Positions 5,530-9,358 of a DNA stretch of 9,358 bases are shown one piece after another; position 1 is the stretch's first letter; each line of letters opens with the position of its first letter. Under the pieces are notes generated by a model. The model searched no databases and was not told the origin of the DNA. It saw only the letters and a list, made by a program, of their open reading frames with translations. The position numbers and the translations under genes were made by a program. Where the stretch lies: assembly GCA_046726955.1 (NCBI GenBank), contig JBKPBQ010000334.1:1-9358 (forward strand), given 5' to 3'. This DNA is from CAVPGH01 sp046726955. Its GTDB lineage: Bacteria; Acidobacteriota; Vicinamibacteria; Fen-336.

Positions 5530-6735
5530 TCATTTTGCCAGACCTGGCCACGACGCCGCGCGGAAACGCTCCCAGGCCGCCCGCGTCTGGTCGGCGAGAT
5601 CGGCGGCGGCCTCGCGCACCCGCTCCTCGGGGAGGCCGACGGCGAGTGCTCTGCGCAAGTGCGCCGCCTCGTGCTCGGACCAGCGCTTCGGGTGGCCGCG
5701 GCCGAGCTGCACCCCGGCGTCGTACACGACCTCGTCGAGCTCGTCCGGCGAGCGCAGGTCCTCGATGCGCAGCTCCTCGTAGTTGAGCGGCCAGGCGTGG
5801 ACCCAGAAGCTCAACCCGCCCGCGTGCACCGCGCCCGGGTAGCGGAAGGGCTCGTAGGCCAGGCGGGCCTGGCCGACGAGGATGCGCGTGGGGCCCGGGT
5901 CGTGGCGGATGCAGGGGATGTCTCCGAGGTCCCTGACCTGCTTGAACTCCAGGAGGATGTCGTCCTCGTCGGAGTCGGTCTCGCCCTCCACGCGGAAGAG
6001 GTACTTCTCGTCCGCGGCGCTTCCGATGCCGATGTGCAGCGCGCCCGCCTTCTTCACCCGGAAGAACGAGACGGGCACGCCGGAGTTGCGGGCGAGCGTC
6101 TCCACCGTCTCCTTCTTCGTCTCCTCGTCCAGCATGGGACGCGGCTCCGCGAGCGCGTCCATGAGCGCCTCCGCGCGGGCGAGCAGGGCCAGCTTGTCGT
6201 TCTCGAACCCGGACTGGAGGCGCCGCGCGAGCGCCGGCTCCGGCGCCTCGGCCTCGGGATCCTCGAGGGCGAGCTGGTAGCCCGACCAGAACCTCGCCCA
6301 GAACGCGTCGGCCTTGTCCTGCCAGCCGCGCTCCGCGAGGGCCAGGCGCATCGACGTGCCGAAGCGGACGAGGTCGATCACCGCCGGCCCCGCCGAGGCA
6401 TCGTCGAAGTCGGTGAGGCCCCGGCCGAGGTCGGTGACGGCGTACTGCTCGACGTGGGCGTCTCCGTGCAGCGTGACCGTAGGCAGGTGCAAGTCCGCGA
6501 ACCGCGCGCAGACGAGGCACGTGAACTGGCGGTTCACGAAGCGGAAGTAGCCGTGAGGCCCGGAGCGCAGGCGCGCGCGCAGCGCGGGGTTTCGCTCGAG
6601 CTCGGGGGCGTCGGGCGAGACGTCGAGGGACGCTGGCGGCTCCGGCTTGCGTGCCGCAGGGGGCGGGGCGGCCGACGCGCAAGCGAGCGCCGCGAGGCCG
6701 AGGAGCGCGGCCGGGCGGCTACCGGGGAAGCGCAC
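5530..6735 (-). CDS. Exported DUF2252-family protein (kinase-like fold)
   Basis: This 401-residue protein belongs to DUF2252, a family with features of the aminoglycoside-phosphotransferase / protein-kinase-like fold and no established function that I know of. Recognition rests on HGDAHVEQY (90-98), followed by LTDFDDASAGPAVIDLVRF (107-125), the usual HGDxH...DFDD...DL signature. In kinase terms Asp92 would be the catalytic base and Asp109 the metal-binding Asp. The second metal ligand, normally Asn five residues after the base, is Gln97 here. Unusually, the protein begins with an Arg-containing n-region, a hydrophobic core (10-18) and Cys19 in LACASA, so it appears secreted or lipid-anchored; the lipobox is imperfect. 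The start is GTG: an in-frame TAG lies 12 bases upstream and no ATG fits. It is followed 7 bp later by the E1 gene. The family call is firm; activity and location are inferred. Confidence 0.85.
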   Translation of the reverse strand: MRFPGSRPAALLGLAALACASAAPPPAARKPEPPASLDVSPDAPELERNPALRARLRSGPHGYFRFVNRQFTCLVCARFADLHLPTVTLHGDAHVEQYAVTDLGRGLTDFDDASAGPAVIDLVRFGTSMRLALAERGWQDKADAFWARFWSGYQLALEDPEAEAPEPALARRLQSGFENDKLALLARAEALMDALAEPRPMLDEETKKETVETLARNSGVPVSFFRVKKAGALHIGIGSAADEKYLFRVEGETDSDEDDILLEFKQVRDLGDIPCIRHDPGPTRILVGQARLAYEPFRYPGAVHAGGLSFWVHAWPLNYEELRIEDLRSPDELDEVVYDAGVQLGRGHPKRWSEHEAAHLRRALAVGLPEERVREAAADLADQTRAAWERFRAASWPGLAK

Positions 6736-6741
6736 GACCGG

Positions 6742-6747
6742 AGTCTA
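6742..6747 (-). promoter_or_regulatory. Possible -10 element (TAGACT) for a leaderless DUF2252 transcript
   Basis: On the - strand TAGACT (four of six matches to TATAAT) ends six bases before the GTG start of the DUF2252 gene, the same spacing as TAGAAT before the ClpX-like gene. The 86-bp gap between this gene and the AttH-like stop is the only sizeable space upstream, so a promoter is expected here. The gap also holds the 10-bp palindrome GCGCCGGCGC (6759-6768) and a five-pair hairpin (6780-6794). No clear -35 or Shine-Dalgarno sequence is visible. Confidence 0.3.
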
Positions 6748-6821
6748 AGCGCTGAGCGGCGCCGGCGCGAGGGTCGGCCGCGCACACGGTGCGCCCGATC
6801 ACCTTTGCCCGCCTCGGTCCG

Positions 6822-7958
6822 TCAGAACACCTGCTGCATGGTCCCCGCGTACCCGGTGAGCTCCACGTAGCCGCTCCCCGAGAGCGTGCGCCCGCCCGCC
6901 GTGCCGGCGACGCTCACCGCGCCTTCCCAGTACCGGAAGGACGTCCGCATCTCCTGGTCGGCGAGACGCGGCCGGATCTCCAGCACGAGGCCGAGCGCCG
7001 GGATCCGGAGCGTCCACCGGCTCGGGTAGCGCGCGTGCGTCACCGGGCTCGTCCAGTGGTCGAGCACCTCGACCTGCGCGTCCTTTTCGAGCAGCCGCCG
7101 CGTGCGGCCGTCCGCCTCCACGACGGTTCCTCCGGAGACGGGCTCGAGCGAGCCGTCCTCGCGGCGGATCTGGAAGAGCATGATCTCGCGGCTATCGTCG
7201 AGCTGCAGGCTGAACCAGTCCCACCCCACCGCCCCCGGGCCGAGGGCGCTCGTGCTCCACTCGTGGTCGAACCAGCTCTGGCCCCGTACAGCGAGGCCGG
7301 CAATCGTTCCGCCGGTCTCGAGCCGCGTGAAGCCGACGTAGTACGACGCGTTGCCGGGCTCGCTGCTCTTGGCCGAGAGCCCGCGATCGCCGTGCAGCGT
7401 CAGGGGCTTGGTCGAGACGAGCTCGAGGTCGAGCGGCCGTCCTCGAAGCGCCGCGCGCAGCCTCCAGCGGACCGCGTCCGCGCGAGCGGCATCCTCGACC
7501 GCGTCCACCCGCCAGTCGTCCAGCCACACCCCGAACGGCTCACCGCGCGCGCCCGCCAGCGGTCCCCATCCGCGGCCCCAACGCTCCACGAAGTCGTGGC
7601 TGCCGCCGGCCACGTCGGTGATCGCGAGGTGGGCGAACTGGATCTGGGTGGTCGCGAGGCCGGGAGCCGATGGGGGAGGGCCCGGCGCGAGGCCGCGACG
7701 GAAGAACGTGAGCTGGTAGCCGAACGCCCTCCCGTCGTCGGCGCGCAGGTTGCCCGTGAAGTACCACCACTCCGTCTGGAACTCGTAGTGCGGACCGTGG
7801 TCCTCGGGGAGGTGGAACGACCGGACCTCGGTCACCCGGGAAAAGCCGGTGCTCCCGGCGTCGCGACCAATCTCGAGCCGAGCCTTCGTCTCGCCGCGGG
7901 GCGCAGAGCAGCGGAGCGCCATCGCCGCCGCCAGGAGCGTGAGAGCCGAGCGCTTCAT
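6822..7958 (-). CDS. AttH/CrtC-like exported lipocalin-fold protein
   Basis: This 378-residue protein matches the AttH / hydroxyneurosporene synthase (CrtC, carotenoid 1,2-hydratase-like) family, which has two lipocalin-like beta-barrel domains. Hallmarks in order are EFQTEWWYFTGNL (59-71), GQSWFDHEWS (226-235), GWDWFSLQLDD (245-255) and YWEGAVSVAG (343-352) with the closing GSGYVELTGY. The N-terminus MKRSALTLLAAAMAL is a signal peptide. Cys17 follows, but with Arg before it, so lipidation is doubtful. The ATG at 7958 is chosen over upstream codons because the signal peptide begins there and because it overlaps the permease stop as ATGA, a translational-coupling arrangement. Despite the CrtC name, no carotenoid genes are nearby; the permease context fits the AttEFGH-type transporter cluster of Agrobacterium, where the partner is a secreted protein of unknown chemistry. 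It probably acts outside the cytoplasm. Confidence 0.9.
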   Translation of the reverse strand: MKRSALTLLAAAMALRCSAPRGETKARLEIGRDAGSTGFSRVTEVRSFHLPEDHGPHYEFQTEWWYFTGNLRADDGRAFGYQLTFFRRGLAPGPPPSAPGLATTQIQFAHLAITDVAGGSHDFVERWGRGWGPLAGARGEPFGVWLDDWRVDAVEDAARADAVRWRLRAALRGRPLDLELVSTKPLTLHGDRGLSAKSSEPGNASYYVGFTRLETGGTIAGLAVRGQSWFDHEWSTSALGPGAVGWDWFSLQLDDSREIMLFQIRREDGSLEPVSGGTVVEADGRTRRLLEKDAQVEVLDHWTSPVTHARYPSRWTLRIPALGLVLEIRPRLADQEMRTSFRYWEGAVSVAGTAGGRTLSGSGYVELTGYAGTMQQVF

Positions 7959-9358
7959 TCGTGGCGGAGGGCGGAGGCGAGGGGCATCCGCTCGAGGCGC
8001 CACAGCGGGTAGACGCTCGCCAGGAGCGCGGCAAAGACGCTCGTGAGGACGGCCTGAGCGAAGACCCAGGGGCTCGTCACGAGGCGCATCGTCCAGCCGA
8101 AGGACCGGACGTTGATCACGTCCACGAGGATCGCGGCGAGGAGGAATCCGGTGGGCAACGAGAGAATGCCGGCGAGAAGGCCCATGAGCCCCGTCTCGAG
8201 GAGCGTCAGCTTTCGGAGCTGGCCCGGAGTGAGGCCGATTGCGACCAGAGTCGCGAGCTCGCGCGTCCTCTCGAGCTGGAGGGCCATGAGAGCGCTCCAG
8301 ACGCCGATGAAGGCGACGGCCACGGCGAGGAAGCGCAGGCCTTCCGTCACCGCGAACGTCCGGTCGAAGACGCGCAGCGCCTGCGCCCGCAGCGCGCGGT
8401 GGGGCGTGACCTGCAGCGCCGTTCCCGCGAGCGCCTGGCGCAGCGCGGCGGCGACGTCCTCGGCGCTCCGGCCCTCGGCCACGAACACGCCGAGCGACGA
8501 GAGCGCACGGTCGTCGAAGTAGCGCTCGTAGACGTTGCGGCTCATCAGGACGAGCCCCTGCTCGGTCGCGTAGTCGTAGAAGATCCCGGCGACGGGGAAG
8601 GTGGCGAGGCCGCGGTCCGTCTGGAGCACGACCGTGCCGCCGTGCGCGGGCAGACCGCGGCGGTAGGCGAAGGGCTCGCTCACTATCACGGCCCCCTCGG
8701 TGACCCGCCTCCAGATCTCGTCGGGGCGGCCTTCCGCGAAGCGGTAGAGAGCGGCGGGCCGCGCCCGGCGGGAATCGGTCACCGCGAGGCGGAGCTCGCC
8801 CGACGGGCTCGCCACGCGCGCGGCGCGGAACGTCTCGACGTCCGCCACTCCCGGCACGGCGGCGACGCGGCCGGCGACGGCGGGATCGATCGTGGGGGAC
8901 TCGCGGGCGCCCCCCGGCAGGGGGGCCGACACGAAGATGTCGGCCCGCAAGCTCAAGTCGAGCCAGTTCTCGACGGTGGCGCGGAAGCCCTGGATCATCA
9001 GACTGACGCCGATCGTGACCGACACCGCGATCATGAGCGCGGCCACGGCGACCCCGGTCCGTCCAACCGCTCGAGCCACCGTGCGCGTCGCCATCCGCCC
9101 GAGGGTCCCCGCCGTCCAGCCCGCGGGAGCGGCGAGGAGCCGCATGGCGCCCAGGGTCGCGAGGGGGACGACGAGGGCGAGGCCGAGGACGATCCCGAAG
9201 AGCCCGCCGAAGCTGGCGGCGAGCGAGCGGGGAAAGTCGGCGAGGACCAGCGCCCCCACCCCCGCCACCAGGACGCCGAGCGCCGCGATCGCGGGCACGA
9301 CGCGTTGCGAGCGGGCCGTGAGCGTGCTCGGCCGCAGGGCCACCGCGGGCTCGACGCG
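7955..9358 (-). CDS. ABC transporter permease, FtsX/MacB type (C-terminal part)
   Basis: The frame is open to the right edge of the window, so the start is missing; the GTG at 9341-9343 is internal. What is visible (about 467 residues) looks like the second half of a long two-FtsX-domain permease, normally about 800 residues. Counting from that GTG there are hydrophobic segments at about 16-35, 45-70 and 98-117, then an extracytoplasmic domain (about 118-330). A C-terminal FtsX domain follows with segments at about 336-356, 383-408 and 426-448. The linker QLERTRELATLVAIGLTPGQ is the characteristic cytosolic coupling region that contacts the ABC ATPase. Such permeases move lipids or lipoproteins from the membrane or act as mechanotransmitters. 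The stop overlaps the AttH-like start (ATGA), so the two form one operon; the ATPase gene is expected upstream, beyond the window. Confidence 0.92.
   Translation of the reverse strand, partial: RVEPAVALRPSTLTARSQRVVPAIAALGVLVAGVGALVLADFPRSLAASFGGLFGIVLGLALVVPLATLGAMRLLAAPAGWTAGTLGRMATRTVARAVGRTGVAVAALMIAVSVTIGVSLMIQGFRATVENWLDLSLRADIFVSAPLPGGARESPTIDPAVAGRVAAVPGVADVETFRAARVASPSGELRLAVTDSRRARPAALYRFAEGRPDEIWRRVTEGAVIVSEPFAYRRGLPAHGGTVVLQTDRGLATFPVAGIFYDYATEQGLVLMSRNVYERYFDDRALSSLGVFVAEGRSAEDVAAALRQALAGTALQVTPHRALRAQALRVFDRTFAVTEGLRFLAVAVAFIGVWSALMALQLERTRELATLVAIGLTPGQLRKLTLLETGLMGLLAGILSLPTGFLLAAILVDVINVRSFGWTMRLVTSPWVFAQAVLTSVFAALLASVYPLWRLERMPLASALRHE

Noticed and set aside
3633..5786. A 717-codon open frame on the + strand opposite the E1 gene
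   Set aside because: Its product is low-complexity Arg/Ala/Gly/Glu-rich sequence with no motif, and the opposite strand encodes a clear E1 enzyme. Long antisense frames are expected where third positions are nearly all G or C.
6780..6794. Hairpin GCGCA-CACGG-TGCGC downstream of the AttH-like stop as a terminator
   Set aside because: Only five pairs and no T-run on either strand; such short stems arise often by chance at this GC content.
4924..6870. A 648-codon open frame on the + strand opposite E1 and DUF2252
   Set aside because: Arg/Ser-rich and then Glu/Arg/Val-rich without motifs; both genes on the other strand are well supported by conserved residues.
7959..8003. A 15-residue upstream extension of the AttH-like protein
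   Set aside because: It would place an Arg/Pro-rich stretch before the signal peptide and extend the overlap with the permease; the ATG at 7958 gives a standard ATGA overlap.
1..9358. CRISPR arrays, tRNA or rRNA genes, insertion sequences, attachment sites
   Set aside because: No regularly spaced repeats, tRNA-like cloverleaf, transposase motif or flanking repeat pair was recognised on either strand.

Overview
The window is very GC-rich DNA (about 75% across most genes) packed with closely spaced genes, as expected for a soil or sediment bacterium. The gene families (a fused E1 alpha/beta 2-oxoacid dehydrogenase, an AttH-like secreted protein with an FtsX permease, an acidobacterial-style TPR tail, a cysteine-rich small lipoprotein) would fit Acidobacteriota or Myxococcota. 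No marker gene is present, so this is only an inference.

Layout. On the + strand, the 3' end of an M3-family oligopeptidase (2-442) is followed 8 bp later by a small cysteine-rich lipoprotein (451-999). All other genes are on the - strand and meet the lipoprotein tail-to-tail at about 1000-1020, where two stem-loops span both stop codons. Reading the - strand from the right edge there are: an FtsX-type ABC transporter permease (7955-9358, 5' end outside the window); an AttH/CrtC-like exported lipocalin-fold protein (6822-7958) joined to it by an ATGA overlap; after an 86-bp gap, an exported DUF2252 protein (5530-6735, GTG start); 7 bp later, a fused E1 alpha/beta 2-oxoacid dehydrogenase (3507-5522); 26 bp later, a DinB-family protein (2953-3480); a lower-GC block of about 600 bp with a TPR-protein remnant (2339-2743); and finally a ClpX-like AAA+ ATPase (1020-2153, GTG start).

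How the genes may work together. The permease and AttH-like protein look like the end of an att-type export module whose ATPase should lie beyond the right edge. DUF2252, E1 and DinB have the spacing of one transcription unit, but no shared pathway is evident, and no E2 or E3 partner for the E1 is in the window.

The most unusual gene is the ClpX-like ATPase. It keeps the ATPase core (Walker A and B, arginine finger, sensor 2) but lacks the zinc-binding domain, the aromatic residue of pore loop 1, the RKH loop and the ClpP-docking IGF loop. It is therefore probably a ClpP-independent, repurposed unfoldase or remodeller. A second pattern is that both GTG-started genes have a TAGA(A/C)T hexamer exactly six bases before the start codon, which suggests leaderless transcripts.
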